A stretch of DNA of 64,000 bases, taken from the NCBI GenBank assembly GCA_020829485.1, contig JAIVFU010000017.1, positions 42,686 to 106,685 of the forward strand, read 5' to 3'. Source of the DNA: Nostoc sp. CHAB 5834. GTDB lineage: Bacteria; Cyanobacteriota; Cyanobacteriia; Cyanobacteriales; Nostocaceae. This document shows positions 29,361 to 39,100 of this stretch, in pieces (the first letter of the stretch is position 1; each line of letters starts with the position of its first letter). Made by a program: the position numbers and the translations under genes. A model generated the notes under the pieces. That model was not told where the DNA came from. It did not search any database and worked only from the letters and a program-made list of their open reading frames with translations.

Positions 29361-29485
29361 TAAGCTGATATGCGTCTAAATTATATAAACATTCTTTATA
29401 ATCGTTGACGGTTATCAGTCATCAGTCAACAGTCAACAGTCAACAGTCATCAGGTAAATGTACAATGTTATTTGCGTAACAGCTT
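29361..29485. mobile_element. Dispersed element bounded by TAAGCTG/CAGCTTA, copy 2
   Basis: It has the same orientation and ends as copy 1 at 24932. The interior differs mainly in the number of CAGTCAACAGTCAA and GACGGT units. Confidence 0.75.
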
Positions 29486-29546
29486 ATTCACCTTGCTATG
29501 ATTCCGATCATAGTCAGACGACTTGCATGATTTTTTCCCGGCTTGA

Positions 29547-29564
29547 ACTTTTCAAACATCCTCT
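29547..29564. repeat. Solitary right end of the IS5-type/MITE family
   Basis: ACTTTTCAAACATCCTCT is identical to the right terminal repeat of the MITEs at 34589-34751 and 46789-46950. No left end is seen nearby. Confidence 0.6.
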
Positions 29565-29621
29565 AACAGAGAAACTTCAGTTCCAGCCGGGATGTCTGTA
29601 AACACGACTATTTAACTTTGA

Positions 29622-31100
29622 CTAACCCCTAGACTGAATTTGCTGCACTAACTCATAAAAAGGTTGCCAATTATCTTCCTGAGCAATTGATTCCCAAACC
29701 GACTCAATTACAGGTCTTAATAATGCCGTTTTCGGATTATTAACAGCTAGAGTTTGGGCAATTACATCGGTGCGTAGGCGTAGCCCGTCGTAGACATCGC
29801 TCTCCAAATCATTCAAAATTTTATGATACAGTATGCACCAATCATCAAAAACTCCTGACGCACCGGGTACTGGCACAATATCTGAATTATTTAGCACAAA
29901 ACCTGGATCATCTCGCCATTTCGATGAAAAAGTCCGAGCCATCTCATAAAAAAACTGGTGATAACCAACTTGGCTATCTTTCAAAAATTCAACCGTTAAA
30001 TTCAACAGTTCCCCAGCTTCTGGATGTGGCAAATCCTCAAAACCTAACTTTTTCAACATCAAAGAACTGTATTCAGCTTGATAATACTCATCAAACATTG
30101 CTAATCCAGCTTCCATTTCCTCTTTATCGATAATTGCCTTTAAAGGTTCCTGGAGCATTTGTAAATTTAACTGACAAATACTTGGTTGATTACCGTAACA
30201 GTAGCGTCCATAATAGTCAAAATATGCAGCTATAAAGGAAGTGTTATAAGTTGGGATAAAGGCGTAAGGGCCATAGTCAAAACTCTCTCCCGTAATCGAC
30301 ATATTGTCAGTATTTAGGACTGCATGACAAAAGCCAGCCGCCATCCACTGCGCTACTAATTTTGCAACTCGTTTCACTAATTCGGCGTAAAACAAGGCAT
30401 ATTTATCTTCTTCAACACTTAAGTGTCGATAGTACTGCTCAATTACGTGGTCTAGTAACTTCTTAGTTAAATCTGGACGCTGGAAAAAATGCAGTCGCTC
30501 AAAAGTGCCAAACCGAATATGAGAACTGCTCATTCTAATCATCACACATGAGCGGGTAGGCGAAGGTTCATCTCCCCGCCAGAGGGGTAAACCCGTTTCA
30601 ATCATGCTCAGACAACGCGAGGTACGTACACCCAAGTGGTGTAGTGCTTCCGCAGCCAGAACTTCCCGCACCCCACCTTTGAGCGTCAGCATACCATCGC
30701 CACCACGGGAGTAGGGCGTTCTTCCAGAACCTTTCGTGCCAAAATCGTACAATTCGCCATCAGTGGCGCGTACTTGCCCGTAAAGGAAGCCTCTACCATC
30801 ACCTAACTGTCTGTTATATTCACCAAATTGATAGCCGTGGTAACGTAGTGCCAAGAAGGGTTTGCGCCCCTGAAATTTGCCAAAAGCTGTGATAAAATCT
30901 TCATCTTTGACTAGTTGGGGATCTAAACCCAAGCGGGGTAGTAGTGCATCGTTACGCCAACGCAAGAGGTGTTGAGGAAATTCCTCTGCTGCAACCTCAT
31001 CGTAGTAGTCGTCGCCTAGAGATTCCAAGGCGCTTTCGTAGTTGAGGGAGAGAAAAGGATTGCTAGAATTTTTGTAGTTTGGAGTTTCAGCCAGAGTCAT
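29622..31100 (-). CDS. selO: Protein adenylyltransferase SelO (YdiU/UPF0061)
   Basis: The start ATG 31100 gives [20 protein letters not shown]; a TTG nine bases upstream is less likely. The 492-residue pseudokinase-fold enzyme transfers AMP to protein hydroxyls. Family motifs are visible: [40 protein letters not shown] (nucleotide-binding loop), [20 protein letters not shown] and [20 protein letters not shown], the catalytic and metal-binding segment. Near the C-terminus the stretch [12 protein letters not shown] is encoded by a dispersed repeat (29770-29801), with the frame kept. The C-terminus lacks the selenocysteine seen in some homologues. It is a single gene with no obvious operon partner. 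Confidence 0.95.
   Translation of the reverse strand: MTLAETPNYKNSSNPFLSLNYESALESLGDDYYDEVAAEEFPQHLLRWRNDALLPRLGLDPQLVKDEDFITAFGKFQGRKPFLALRYHGYQFGEYNRQLGDGRGFLYGQVRATDGELYDFGTKGSGRTPYSRGGDGMLTLKGGVREVLAAEALHHLGVRTSRCLSMIETGLPLWRGDEPSPTRSCVMIRMSSSHIRFGTFERLHFFQRPDLTKKLLDHVIEQYYRHLSVEEDKYALFYAELVKRVAKLVAQWMAAGFCHAVLNTDNMSITGESFDYGPYAFIPTYNTSFIAAYFDYYGRYCYGNQPSICQLNLQMLQEPLKAIIDKEEMEAGLAMFDEYYQAEYSSLMLKKLGFEDLPHPEAGELLNLTVEFLKDSQVGYHQFFYEMARTFSSKWRDDPGFVLNNSDIVPVPGASGVFDDWCILYHKILNDLESDVYDGLRLRTDVIAQTLAVNNPKTALLRPVIESVWESIAQEDNWQPFYELVQQIQSRG
29770..29801. repeat. Dispersed repeat in frame within selO
   Basis: TGCGTAGGCGTAGCCCGTCG and the following TAGACATCGCT belong to the family also seen at about 45742-45770 (GCAGCCCGTCGTAGACATCG) and, degenerate, at 40487-40518. 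Confidence 0.7.
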
Positions 31101-31222
31101 TACGAGCAAAGCTTAATTCATTCTTCCCTTAATACTACCTCTGGCTTTGGCATCAGCATAAACGCAAAAAGCGACCCATATCTAAAATATGGCAGCGCCC
31201 CCATCAAAATCTAGAGCGCATA

Positions 31223-31903
31223 ATGGATAAAGTTTTGCAATTAAAGAAAAACTTAACTCAATTAGCTATTTTAGACGCTACATTTGAGGTTTTTGGCTCC
31301 GAATCACACCAGTATCAATTTAAACCTTGCTTGAGTGACAAGGATATTCAAGTGTTTGAATCTAGATATAATATTACGCTACCAAGTGAATATCGAAACT
31401 TTCTCTTAGAAATTGGTAATGGTGGTGCAGGGCCTGGATACGGCTTATCTGGACTATCGGGAATTGAATCTGAAGATGTCATCCCAGAAAAACTATACTC
31501 TAAGAACTACAAAATTCTCTCTAAACCATTTACTTTAACAAAAGCATGGAATGATTTGGATTTAATTACCAAGAATAATTCAGATTTTGTTACCAACAAT
31601 AATAACTACTTCGACAATAAATTTATTCAGGGTACTCTCAACATTACAAATTATGGTTGTGGAATTTATGCGATGTTAATCGTTACTGGAGAGCAGTCAG
31701 GAAAAATCTGGATAGATGATCGTACTAATGATAATGGAATATATCCTGCTTGTTTGAGTTTTTGCCATGCTTTCCATGACATCAACCCTGATGATTCTTA
31801 TCCAAATAGCAATAATGAGGAGCAGCCTTTAAGTTTTTATGAGTGGTATGAAGACTGGCTCAACCGAAGTTTGGAGCAAATCCGCCAGTCTTCTGAAACT
31901 TAA
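31223..31903 (+). CDS. SMI1/KNR4 (SUKH) family protein
   Basis: This 226-residue protein has the SUKH signature: LSDKDIQVFESRYNITLPSE, then YRNFLLEIGNGGAGPGYGL, and a C-terminal SFYEWYEDWLNRSLEQI segment. SUKH proteins include immunity proteins to polymorphic toxins as well as housekeeping regulators. No toxin gene is adjacent, so a standalone or orphan role is likely. It is cytosolic, with no signal peptide or membrane helix. It starts at ATG 31223, divergent from selO with a 122-bp spacer. Confidence 0.88.
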   Translation: MDKVLQLKKNLTQLAILDATFEVFGSESHQYQFKPCLSDKDIQVFESRYNITLPSEYRNFLLEIGNGGAGPGYGLSGLSGIESEDVIPEKLYSKNYKILSKPFTLTKAWNDLDLITKNNSDFVTNNNNYFDNKFIQGTLNITNYGCGIYAMLIVTGEQSGKIWIDDRTNDNGIYPACLSFCHAFHDINPDDSYPNSNNEEQPLSFYEWYEDWLNRSLEQIRQSSET

Positions 31904-32160
31904 CCTTAATTAAATAAACCAAGTAATTAAAGCTGCTTCAATTTTTGATTGTAAATTAGCGTCAGTTTGTAAGTAAGCTAAAAATCTTTTAATTTGCATC
32001 CTCAAAAAAATGAATCTCTTGTGGGGTGGGCATCTTGCCCGCCCTAGTTGTGCAAATTAAATGCGCCACAGCTTATGCAAAGAGCAGGGGGACAAGGAGG
32101 TAATTTTTTTCGCTTATTTCCCCCTGCTTTGACACCTGAGCGACTAACTCAAATTGCTAG

Positions 32161-34323
32161 TTAGTTCAGGAAATTTGGAGTCCCTTTACCACCATTCTTA
32201 CCTACAGCAGGAATTTCTAGTATGTTATCGGCAGCTTTACCAGTACCATCATTGGCAACAAACATAGAGTTACCTAGATGTCCATTGGGAACGAACAGTT
32301 GCGGGTGGTCAAAGGGCGCTTTCTCAGAGACAACTCGCTCATCAGTGAGTCCTTTCAAGAAAGCCACCAAGTCATCTTTTTCAGTTTCGCTTAATCCCAA
32401 TGGGCGGAGAACCCCTTGCTGACGGAAATCTCCACCACGATTATAGAAGTCCACTACTTGCGGCAAAGTCAAATAGCCACCATTGTGGAAGTAAGGAGCT
32501 GTGAGTTCTATGTTGCGTAGTCCAGGAGTCTTAAACTGTCCGTCTGCAACTACTGTGTCATTGGGGCTAACTGTAACATTGGGGCTTGAACCGAAAAGTA
32601 GCGGGAATTTACCTAAAGCAGCGACCTGCGACTCCGAAAGCGGATTACCAAATGGGTCTTGGCCACCAACACTGATGTCTTCTAGGGTGGGTCTAACACC
32701 GATATTAAAGTAACCTCTGTCCGAGACGGTTTTGGGAGTGGTGGTAGTGGCTCTGAGTCTTTGGTTCTTGACGTTGCTAACCGAGGCGCTAGTGAGTTCT
32801 AACCCACTATGGCAGAAGATGCAGGCAGCTTTGCCCTCGAATAGTTGTTTGCCTCGTTGCTGTTGCACGGTGAGGGCGTTGGTATTTCCTTCTAAGAAGC
32901 GATCGTAGGGTGTATCGTTGGCAATGAGTGTAGACTCGTACAACTGAACTGCAAGCCCAAAGAATAGCGAGAAGTTATAATCCAACAGCCTGTACTCACC
33001 GGTTTGGGAAGAGTTATCTGGTTGGTTAACAAAAGTTCGTTTACCTTCAGCATCAACTTGGATAAGTTGATTAGAGTTCCACCACTCTGGCTTAAAGGCA
33101 TCTTGAATCAGATCCTCGTAGGTTTTATCCTTGAGTCCGGGCTGAGGATATGCACTGTTTGCGCCTAAAATGCTGTCTTGTGGATGCACAACCTGTTTGC
33201 CTAGTGGTGTGAGTCCAGATAACTTTTGCCCCAAGACTCTGGGGAGCTTTGTACCCCCAATTGACAGAATATTGTCTAGCGAACCATTGACAACTATAAA
33301 TTTGCTGAAGTCAATTTGACCAAACTTATTACCAATTTCTCTAAAAGTGCGACCATCAGCAGACGACTCGAAGGAACTGAGTGGCGGGCCGACCGCCTGG
33401 GAAGCCAAAGACGAATTATTCAGGCTGACTTTGACAAATTTAAGCTGATTTGGGTTTTCTGCTTTCACCACAGAGGCGTTAGGGTCTCTTAAACCGAAGG
33501 GATTCACCCCATTAAAAATATCTTGTGCCCTTCCATCCCAGAAGTTGCGGAAGTTGAATGCTGCATTAATTACGGTTGGCGTATTACGCGGCTGGACGCG
33601 GCGCACATTGATACCTCCCACTTTAAACACTGGATCTGGCTCACTTGTTTCTAGGTCTCTTGAGCTACCAGGTATAACACCAACAAATTTTGTATTTGCG
33701 ACTCCTTGAGAGGAGCTAACATCGTTACTGTCAGATACCACAGTCGTAGAATCATTTGGATTTGACAGCTTGTGAAAGGGAAAATCTTCTTTTCTTAGCT
33801 GGTAGTTTGGGCCGCCACCTATATTAAAAATTGTATCTGGATTCTCTGTACGATCAGCGTTAATCCGCAAAAGCCCAGGAGCAATCTGATTGATGGATCT
33901 ATTGTCGGCTCCAGCATGGAAGTGACAACTAGCACAGGAGGTCTGTCCGTCGCTCCCAACCTGCATATCCCAAAAAAGAGTCTTTCCTAACTTGATTGCA
34001 GCTGCTTTGTTTTTTACAAAGTCTCCAAGATTGTCAGGTTCTGGAACCGATACGCTCTTGAGCGAAACTGGAGCCGACCCCGTAACCTGCGCCGATACAC
34101 TATTTCCAGCGATTACTGCTACCATAATAATCGCAGCAATTGTTATAGTCTTGGAAAATCTTGATCCTAGTCGGTTAAGCTTGCCAAAGCTAAGTCTCCG
34201 CCATTGGCAGTTTATTTTTGTCACTAAAGATTTGAGCAAAATTCGACCTTTTAAGGTCAGTAGGAAGTAAATTAATAAGCCAGTAATAAAGGCTACTAAG
34301 CTTATTGTAAGTATAATTTTCAT
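32161..34323 (-). CDS. Membrane-anchored di-haem cytochrome c peroxidase/MauG-like protein
   Basis: The start at 34323 (MKIILTISLVAFITGLLIYF) is chosen because it begins with the membrane helix; an in-frame ATG 30 bases upstream is possible. The 720-residue protein has a second hydrophobic segment near 60-78 ending in VSAQ, possibly a signal sequence. Two c-type haem motifs are visible, CASCH (in DGQTSCASCHFHAG) and CIFCH (in GKAACIFCHSGLEL). Features of the MauG/CcpA group include NTPTVINAAFNFRNFWDGRA and TPGLRNIELTAPYFHNGGYL. These enzymes reduce peroxide or carry out oxidative modifications in the periplasm. The protein is longer than classical CcpA (about 330 residues) because of large insertions between the haem domains. 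Confidence 0.9.
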   Translation of the reverse strand: MKIILTISLVAFITGLLIYFLLTLKGRILLKSLVTKINCQWRRLSFGKLNRLGSRFSKTITIAAIIMVAVIAGNSVSAQVTGSAPVSLKSVSVPEPDNLGDFVKNKAAAIKLGKTLFWDMQVGSDGQTSCASCHFHAGADNRSINQIAPGLLRINADRTENPDTIFNIGGGPNYQLRKEDFPFHKLSNPNDSTTVVSDSNDVSSSQGVANTKFVGVIPGSSRDLETSEPDPVFKVGGINVRRVQPRNTPTVINAAFNFRNFWDGRAQDIFNGVNPFGLRDPNASVVKAENPNQLKFVKVSLNNSSLASQAVGPPLSSFESSADGRTFREIGNKFGQIDFSKFIVVNGSLDNILSIGGTKLPRVLGQKLSGLTPLGKQVVHPQDSILGANSAYPQPGLKDKTYEDLIQDAFKPEWWNSNQLIQVDAEGKRTFVNQPDNSSQTGEYRLLDYNFSLFFGLAVQLYESTLIANDTPYDRFLEGNTNALTVQQQRGKQLFEGKAACIFCHSGLELTSASVSNVKNQRLRATTTTPKTVSDRGYFNIGVRPTLEDISVGGQDPFGNPLSESQVAALGKFPLLFGSSPNVTVSPNDTVVADGQFKTPGLRNIELTAPYFHNGGYLTLPQVVDFYNRGGDFRQQGVLRPLGLSETEKDDLVAFLKGLTDERVVSEKAPFDHPQLFVPNGHLGNSMFVANDGTGKAADNILEIPAVGKNGGKGTPNFLN

Positions 34324-34588
34324 GATTTTTGTTATTAAATAATACCGAAACAAGCAGTAGTTGATCCCACAACGGTTACGTGATACCAGACCAAGTAAAC
34401 CTCAATTAATGATTGTCCAGCAAGTACCTACATAATTTACATTGGGCATATAAGTTTTATGCAGAAGCAGCCAATCGTTTACAAAAGTTCATAAAAATTC
34501 CTGTCTGAATCTCACAGTGTAGTGTCTGTTGAGTTTTCAGTTCCATCTCATAAGTTTTTCGCAGACGACACGCAATAATACGTCCTTA

Positions 34589-34751
34589 GAGGTTGTTTGA
34601 AAAGTAGTAGCTGTGATTTTAGGCACTTGTTGATCCCCCCTAACCCCCCTTAAAAAGGGGGGAACCGGAATTAAAGTCCCCCAATTTACCGGGGAATTTA
34701 GGGGGATATAAAACGTTTTGCTACCAACAAGAGGACTTTTCAAACATCCTC
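34589..34751. mobile_element. MITE of 163 bp related to an IS5-type element, copy A
   Basis: It begins GAGGTTGTTTGAAAAGT and ends ACTTTTCAAACATCCTC, flanked by TTA on both sides (34586-34588 and 34752-34754), consistent with a 3-bp target duplication. The interior holds CCCCCTTAAAAAGGGGGG-type hairpins. It has no coding capacity. Copy B is at 46789-46950. Confidence 0.8.
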
Positions 34752-34936
34752 TTAGTTCAGAGCCAATATATTTATGTATGGGGTTCTCCCCCTGCCCCTT
34801 GTTCTCTTCCTTGACGATTTTCGTTCAAATTAGATTAAGAGGACTGCGCGTGTTTTCAGGGATTATTTATTACATTCACCAATAGTTATAGCAAGTAAGT
34901 AAAATATATTATCTTAAAAATTATACTCAGCCGTTT

Positions 34937-35512
34937 TTAAAATTTAGGTGCTTGCCAATTAGGATTGATGAGACTTGTCATAATATGATCTTCCCATTGC
35001 CCATTAATTAATAAATAATCTCTAGCATATCCTTCAATGACAAAACCGAGTCTTTTAAGTACGTTGCCACTGCGCCGATTGTGAGGCATATAATTAGCCA
35101 TGACTCGGTGAAAATTTAACACTTCAAAAAGATATTGAATGGCGGCTTTTAGCCCTTCTGTCATATATCCTTTACCTTGTTTACTTTCAGCAAGGCTATA
35201 TCCTACATAGCAAAAATGAGCGGCTCCTCGGACAAAATTACTAAAATTTACAGTTCCAATAATTACAGTTGGTTTTTTTTTGGTAAAAATAAATAGCTTT
35301 AATGATTGACCATTAATAAATTCCAGAAAATTATTTTCTATCTGATACTGCCAATACTCTTCAGTAAAAAAACCATCAGCCCAAAGAGGGTAAAATGGGG
35401 TGAGATAGGTTTTGTTATGAATGAAGTATTTGAGAATTTGGGATATATCTTCATGGATAGCCGCTCGTAAGAACAGGCGATCGCTCGTAATTAGTGGCAG
35501 TTCAGTTATCAT
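34937..35512 (-). CDS. GNAT N-acetyltransferase, RimJ/RimL type
   Basis: This 191-residue protein begins MITELPLITSDRLFLRAAIH. The acetyl-CoA-binding region is recognisable as LAESKQGKGYMTEGLKAAIQ, followed by YLFEVLNFHRVMANYMPHNR and RSGNVLKRLGFVIEGYARDY, the canonical RimJ/RimL ending. Such enzymes acetylate N-terminal residues of ribosomal proteins or small molecules; the substrate is unknown here. It is monocistronic and transcribed away from bioB. Confidence 0.9.
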   Translation of the reverse strand: MITELPLITSDRLFLRAAIHEDISQILKYFIHNKTYLTPFYPLWADGFFTEEYWQYQIENNFLEFINGQSLKLFIFTKKKPTVIIGTVNFSNFVRGAAHFCYVGYSLAESKQGKGYMTEGLKAAIQYLFEVLNFHRVMANYMPHNRRSGNVLKRLGFVIEGYARDYLLINGQWEDHIMTSLINPNWQAPKF

Positions 35513-35852
35513 AAATTACTTAAATCGGCGAAATCTCTTTCTAAAACATTCTCTAGACTTTAAATTCTCTCATACCCGCGCTTTAGCAGCAGCTAGGGCA
35601 ATAGAATTCGCACGCCAGTTGCATTGCCCAATGCCGAATCCATGAGTATTTTTACTGGTAATCTGCCATTCAAGCAAAATCTTGATAAGCTGATGTCTAA
35701 TATCTAGAGCGCAAGGATTGAGAGCCAATGGGTGACAAAGCACAGTACGCGACATAACTTCGATAAAATCGCTTTGCCCAAACGCTGTACCGCAGGAAAT
35801 TCAAGCAAAAGACAGCTCAAGATTTAACCCAGTCTACAAGAAGGATAGTGAT
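35513..35852. other. Divergent spacer GNAT-bioB
   Basis: No gene is seen in these 340 bases. It must hold the promoters of the two divergent genes. AAGAAGGA at 35838-35845 is the bioB ribosome-binding site. Confidence 0.5.
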
Positions 35853-36860
35853 GTGGTGGGAATACGCTACGATTGGCAGGATTTAGAGATTCGGGCGATA
35901 TACAACACGCCATTGCTAGAGCTTATTTATCAAGCTGCTAGCGTGCATCGCCAATATCATGACCCAACAAAAATACAAGTTTGTAAGCTTATATCTATTA
36001 AAACGGGAGGTTGCCCAGAAGATTGCAGCTACTGTGCCCAATCTTCCCGCTATAAAACAGAGGTAAAGGCGGAAGCACTCTTAGAAAAGGAAACGGTAGT
36101 TAACATCGCCCAGAAAGCTAAAGAAACTGGTGTTAGTCGCATCTGCATGGGTGCTGCTTGGCGGGAAGTTCGGGATAACTCACAATTTGAGGAAGTCCTG
36201 GAAATGGTCAAGGATGTCACCGCAATGGGTTTAGAAGTGTGCTGCACTCTAGGTATGTTGACAGCAAATCAGGCTAGGAAATTGGCAGAAGCGGGACTTT
36301 ACGCCTACAACCATAACTTAGATACCTCGCAGGAATATTACAGCACAATTATTACCACGAGAACTTATAGCGATCGCTTGAACACAATTGAGAATGTCCG
36401 TCAGACAAATATTACTGTCTGTTCCGGCGGTATCCTGGGTTTGGGTGAAACTGTCGATGACCGGGTTGGGATGTTACAAACTCTGGCAAACTTACATCCG
36501 CATCCAGAGTCTGTGCCCATTAATATTCTTTCCCAAGTACCAGGCACACCCTTAGAAAATCAGCCTGATGTCCCCATCTGGGATATTGTGCGGATGATTG
36601 CCACAGCCAGGATTTTAATGCCAGCTTCTGATGTGCGTCTGAGTGCAGGTAGGGCTAGACTTTCTCAGGTTGAACAAGCTTTCTGCTTTATGGCAGGAGC
36701 CAATTCTATCTTTTCTAGCGACGATAACAAGATGTTGACGGTGACAACTCCCTGTCCAGATTATGATAGCGATCGAGAAATGCTGAATTTACTTGGTTTG
36801 GGAATGCGATCGCCTTCCCAAAGACAGGAAAAGGTAGCAAGTCCGGCTGTTGTCGGATAA
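35853..36860 (+). CDS. bioB: Biotin synthase
   Basis: This 335-residue radical-SAM enzyme inserts sulfur into dethiobiotin. The start is GTG 35853, eight bases after AAGAAGGA, giving MVGIRYDWQ as in homologues; the ATG at 35851 is out of frame. The radical-SAM cluster motif is C54-PED-C58-SY-C61. Other BioB marks are [33 protein letters not shown] and [10 protein letters not shown] (the Arg that ligates the auxiliary cluster). The last 20 residues ([17 protein letters not shown]) form a short extension. It converges with petL. Confidence 0.97.
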   Translation: MVGIRYDWQDLEIRAIYNTPLLELIYQAASVHRQYHDPTKIQVCKLISIKTGGCPEDCSYCAQSSRYKTEVKAEALLEKETVVNIAQKAKETGVSRICMGAAWREVRDNSQFEEVLEMVKDVTAMGLEVCCTLGMLTANQARKLAEAGLYAYNHNLDTSQEYYSTIITTRTYSDRLNTIENVRQTNITVCSGGILGLGETVDDRVGMLQTLANLHPHPESVPINILSQVPGTPLENQPDVPIWDIVRMIATARILMPASDVRLSAGRARLSQVEQAFCFMAGANSIFSSDDNKMLTVTTPCPDYDSDREMLNLLGLGMRSPSQRQEKVASPAVVG

Positions 36861-36867
36861 ATATCTT

Positions 36868-36934
36868 CTTGTGGGATGAGCGTCTCGCCCGTCCCTTTGT
36901 AAACTGAGCGCAGGCAAGATGCCCGCCCCACAAG
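36868..36934. terminator. Inverted-repeat element between bioB and petL
   Basis: CTTGTGGG on the left pairs with CCCCACAAG on the right, and GCGTCTCGCCC-type arms lie inside, imperfectly matched. It resembles the Nostoc GTGGGGCGGGCATCTTGCCC repeat, also at 32020-32045. It lies between convergent genes and may terminate both. Confidence 0.5.
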
Positions 36935-36942
36935 AGTTTTGG

Positions 36943-37038
36943 CTAAATTATCTTGGCAGTCCGCAGACCGAACAGCAGACCGACAGCCAAACCAAAGAAC
37001 AAAGCTAAAAAGCCGATGTAAGCTGCAATTGCAAACAT
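36943..37038 (-). CDS. petL: Cytochrome b6f complex subunit PetL
   Basis: This 31-residue single-helix protein reads [20 protein letters not shown] then [11 protein letters not shown]. It matches the Nostoc PetL pattern ([12 protein letters not shown]...GLLFGLR.AKI). PetL is a small peripheral subunit that helps stabilise the cytochrome b6f dimer in the thylakoid membrane. GTGGAGAAAAATA precedes the ATG, providing a Shine-Dalgarno. The gene is monocistronic and convergent with bioB; the next gene, aroB, is divergent. Confidence 0.9.
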   Translation of the reverse strand: MFAIAAYIGFLALFFGLAVGLLFGLRTAKII

Positions 37039-37210
37039 TTATTTTTCTCCACAATACTTCCTAAATCTATTGAATCATTAGTCATTGGTCATTGGTCATT
37101 TGTCATTTGTCAATTTCTTCCCCTGCCTCCCCTGCTCCCTTATCCCTCCACTCCCCACTCCCAGATTGCGATACAATACAGCCCACGGGCGCTTGTTTAG
37201 GGGTTGGGCA

Positions 37211-38344
37211 ATGACTTCTGTAATTAATGTAAATTTACCAGACCAATCTTATGAGATTGCGATCGCACCTTCGAGTTTAGATCAACTGGGTCAACAGATG
37301 GCCAGTCTCAAGCTAGGCAAGAAGGTATTGCTGGTTTCTAATCCGACTATTTTTAAGCATTTTGGGGAAAGAGCGATAACTTCTCTGCGAGACGCTACGC
37401 GAACGTTAAGCTCCGCTAACGCATCCCTAACATCTGCTGGATTTGAAGTTGCTAGCTGCACCCTACCACCAGGGGAACGCTACAAAACCCTCAATTCCAT
37501 CCAAAAACTTTACGATATCGCCTTAGAAAACCGCCTAGAACGTTCTTCTACAATGGTGGCTTTGGGCGGAGGTGTAATTGGCGATATGACTGGCTTTGCA
37601 GCTGCAACTTGGCTGCGCGGCATTAATGTTATCCAAGTGCCTACAACTCTCTTGGCGATGGTGGATTCGGCAATTGGTGGCAAAACTGGCGTAAATCATC
37701 CCCACGGCAAAAACTTGATTGGGGCATTCCATCAACCGCGCTTGGTTTTGATTGATCCAGAAGTATTGAAAACTCTACCTATGCGTGAGTTTCGCGCCGG
37801 AATGGCAGAAGTTATTAAATATGGTGTAATTTGGGATGCCGAATTGTTTGCCCAATTGGAAGCAAGTAAACGCCTCGACCAACTCCGCTATGTAAAACCT
37901 GAACTGATACACACCATATTGATGCGGTCTTGTCAAGCTAAAGCTGATGTTGTCAGCAAAGATGAGAAAGAAGGCGGATTGCGGGCGATTCTCAACTATG
38001 GACATACTATTGGTCATGCAGTGGAAAGTTTGACTGGTTATCGTCTAGTAAATCACGGTGAAGCGGTGGCCATTGGCATGGTAGCAGCCGGTCAAATTGC
38101 TGTGGAATTGGGAATGTGGCAAAAGGAAGACACAGAACGTCAAAATGCTTTAATTCAAAAAGCAGGTTTACCGACTCAGTTACCAACTGGGGTAGATATT
38201 GAAGCAATTATTGACGCGTTGCAGTTAGATAAGAAAGTTAAAGCGGGGAAAGTGCGGTTCGTTTTACCAACAGAGATTGGTGTAGTAACAGTTACCGATG
38301 AAGTGCCATCAGATATCATTCGGCAAGTTTTGCGGGGAATGTGA
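37211..38344 (+). CDS. aroB: 3-dehydroquinate synthase
   Basis: This 377-residue enzyme makes 3-dehydroquinate in the shikimate pathway, using NAD and a divalent metal. The ATG at 37211 ([20 protein letters not shown]) is the family start; an upstream in-frame start would add 42 unrelated residues. Key motifs are [59 protein letters not shown] and the metal-ligand segment [12 protein letters not shown]. About residues 57-73 ([17 protein letters not shown]) are an extra stretch encoded by a dispersed repeat, in a loop where homologues have none. The frame is preserved, so the enzyme is probably functional. Confidence 0.96.
   Translation: MTSVINVNLPDQSYEIAIAPSSLDQLGQQMASLKLGKKVLLVSNPTIFKHFGERAITSLRDATRTLSSANASLTSAGFEVASCTLPPGERYKTLNSIQKLYDIALENRLERSSTMVALGGGVIGDMTGFAAATWLRGINVIQVPTTLLAMVDSAIGGKTGVNHPHGKNLIGAFHQPRLVLIDPEVLKTLPMREFRAGMAEVIKYGVIWDAELFAQLEASKRLDQLRYVKPELIHTILMRSCQAKADVVSKDEKEGGLRAILNYGHTIGHAVESLTGYRLVNHGEAVAIGMVAAGQIAVELGMWQKEDTERQNALIQKAGLPTQLPTGVDIEAIIDALQLDKKVKAGKVRFVLPTEIGVVTVTDEVPSDIIRQVLRGM
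37377..37432 (+). repeat. Dispersed repeat in frame within aroB
   Basis: CTTCTCTGCGAGACGCTACG and GCTCCGCTAACGC match, in opposite orientation, the intergenic unit at 58501-58557 (GCTCCGCTAAGGCGTAGCGT, CTCGTAGAGAAGGG). The insert encodes about 17 residues. Confidence 0.75.
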
Positions 38345-38424
38345 AGAATTTGAAGAAGAATTCAGCAGTCAGAATAAAAATTACTTACTCTGTTCTCCAA
38401 TTACGAATTACGAATTAATGAGCC

Positions 38425-39003
38425 ATGATACTCCAAGCTAAAAATCAATTAACCTTGCAAGAGTTCTTAAATCTTTCACCAGGTGAGGGAGATATAACTT
38501 ATGAACTTGTTGATGGTCAAGCAATTCCTAAAATACAAGCAAAAAAATTCCACTCTAAACTTACCCGCGCCTTTCTGAATTTGATTGAGCAATGCTGTGA
38601 GGGTCAAGGAGAAGTTTGCCCAGAATTAGCTGTCGCATTAACCCGTCGAGGGCGAGATTGGATGCCAATACCAGATATTTTATATATTTCTAATGGACGT
38701 TTACCCCCTGATTGGGATCAAGAAGGAGCATGTTCTGTTCCTCCTGATTTGGTGATTGAAATTATTTCGCCCGGACAAACCTTTGGACAAATGGCAGCTA
38801 AAGCCAAAGACTATTTAGATGCTAAGGTGCTGCGGGTGTGGGTGGTAGATAGTAAAGCCAGAAGCATTACTGTTTTTTATCCAGATGCAGCACCACAAAC
38901 TTTTATGGGAGAAGAATTACTCAAAGATTCTTTATTTAAGGGACTGGAATTTACTGTTGAGCAGGTGTTTCAAAAGGCGAAAATACCATTAGATACCGAA
39001 TAA
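38425..39003 (+). CDS. Uma2 family (DUF820) endonuclease-fold protein
   Basis: This 192-residue protein is of the PD-(D/E)XK superfamily group that is greatly expanded in cyanobacteria. Motifs are YELVDGQAIPKIQAKKFHSK, the IPDILYIS acidic strand, DLVIEIISPGQTFGQMAAKA and KDYLDAKVLRVWVVD. It is cytosolic. Uma2 proteins have a nuclease fold, but the biological role is unsettled. It lies 80 bp after aroB on the same strand. Confidence 0.9.
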   Translation: MILQAKNQLTLQEFLNLSPGEGDITYELVDGQAIPKIQAKKFHSKLTRAFLNLIEQCCEGQGEVCPELAVALTRRGRDWMPIPDILYISNGRLPPDWDQEGACSVPPDLVIEIISPGQTFGQMAAKAKDYLDAKVLRVWVVDSKARSITVFYPDAAPQTFMGEELLKDSLFKGLEFTVEQVFQKAKIPLDTE

Positions 39004-39100
39004 ACTTTTTACATTTACCACAATTCTCTTTATCTCAACGTCCATCGAAATTTCAATCGGCGGTTGCTACTCAAACTTTTATATCTTTAGTCAGCAACGC

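Noticed and set aside
37085..37210. A 42-residue upstream extension of AroB
   Set aside because: The extension comes from GTCATTGGTCATT-type repeats and is unlike the family N-terminus; the ATG at 37211 is correct.
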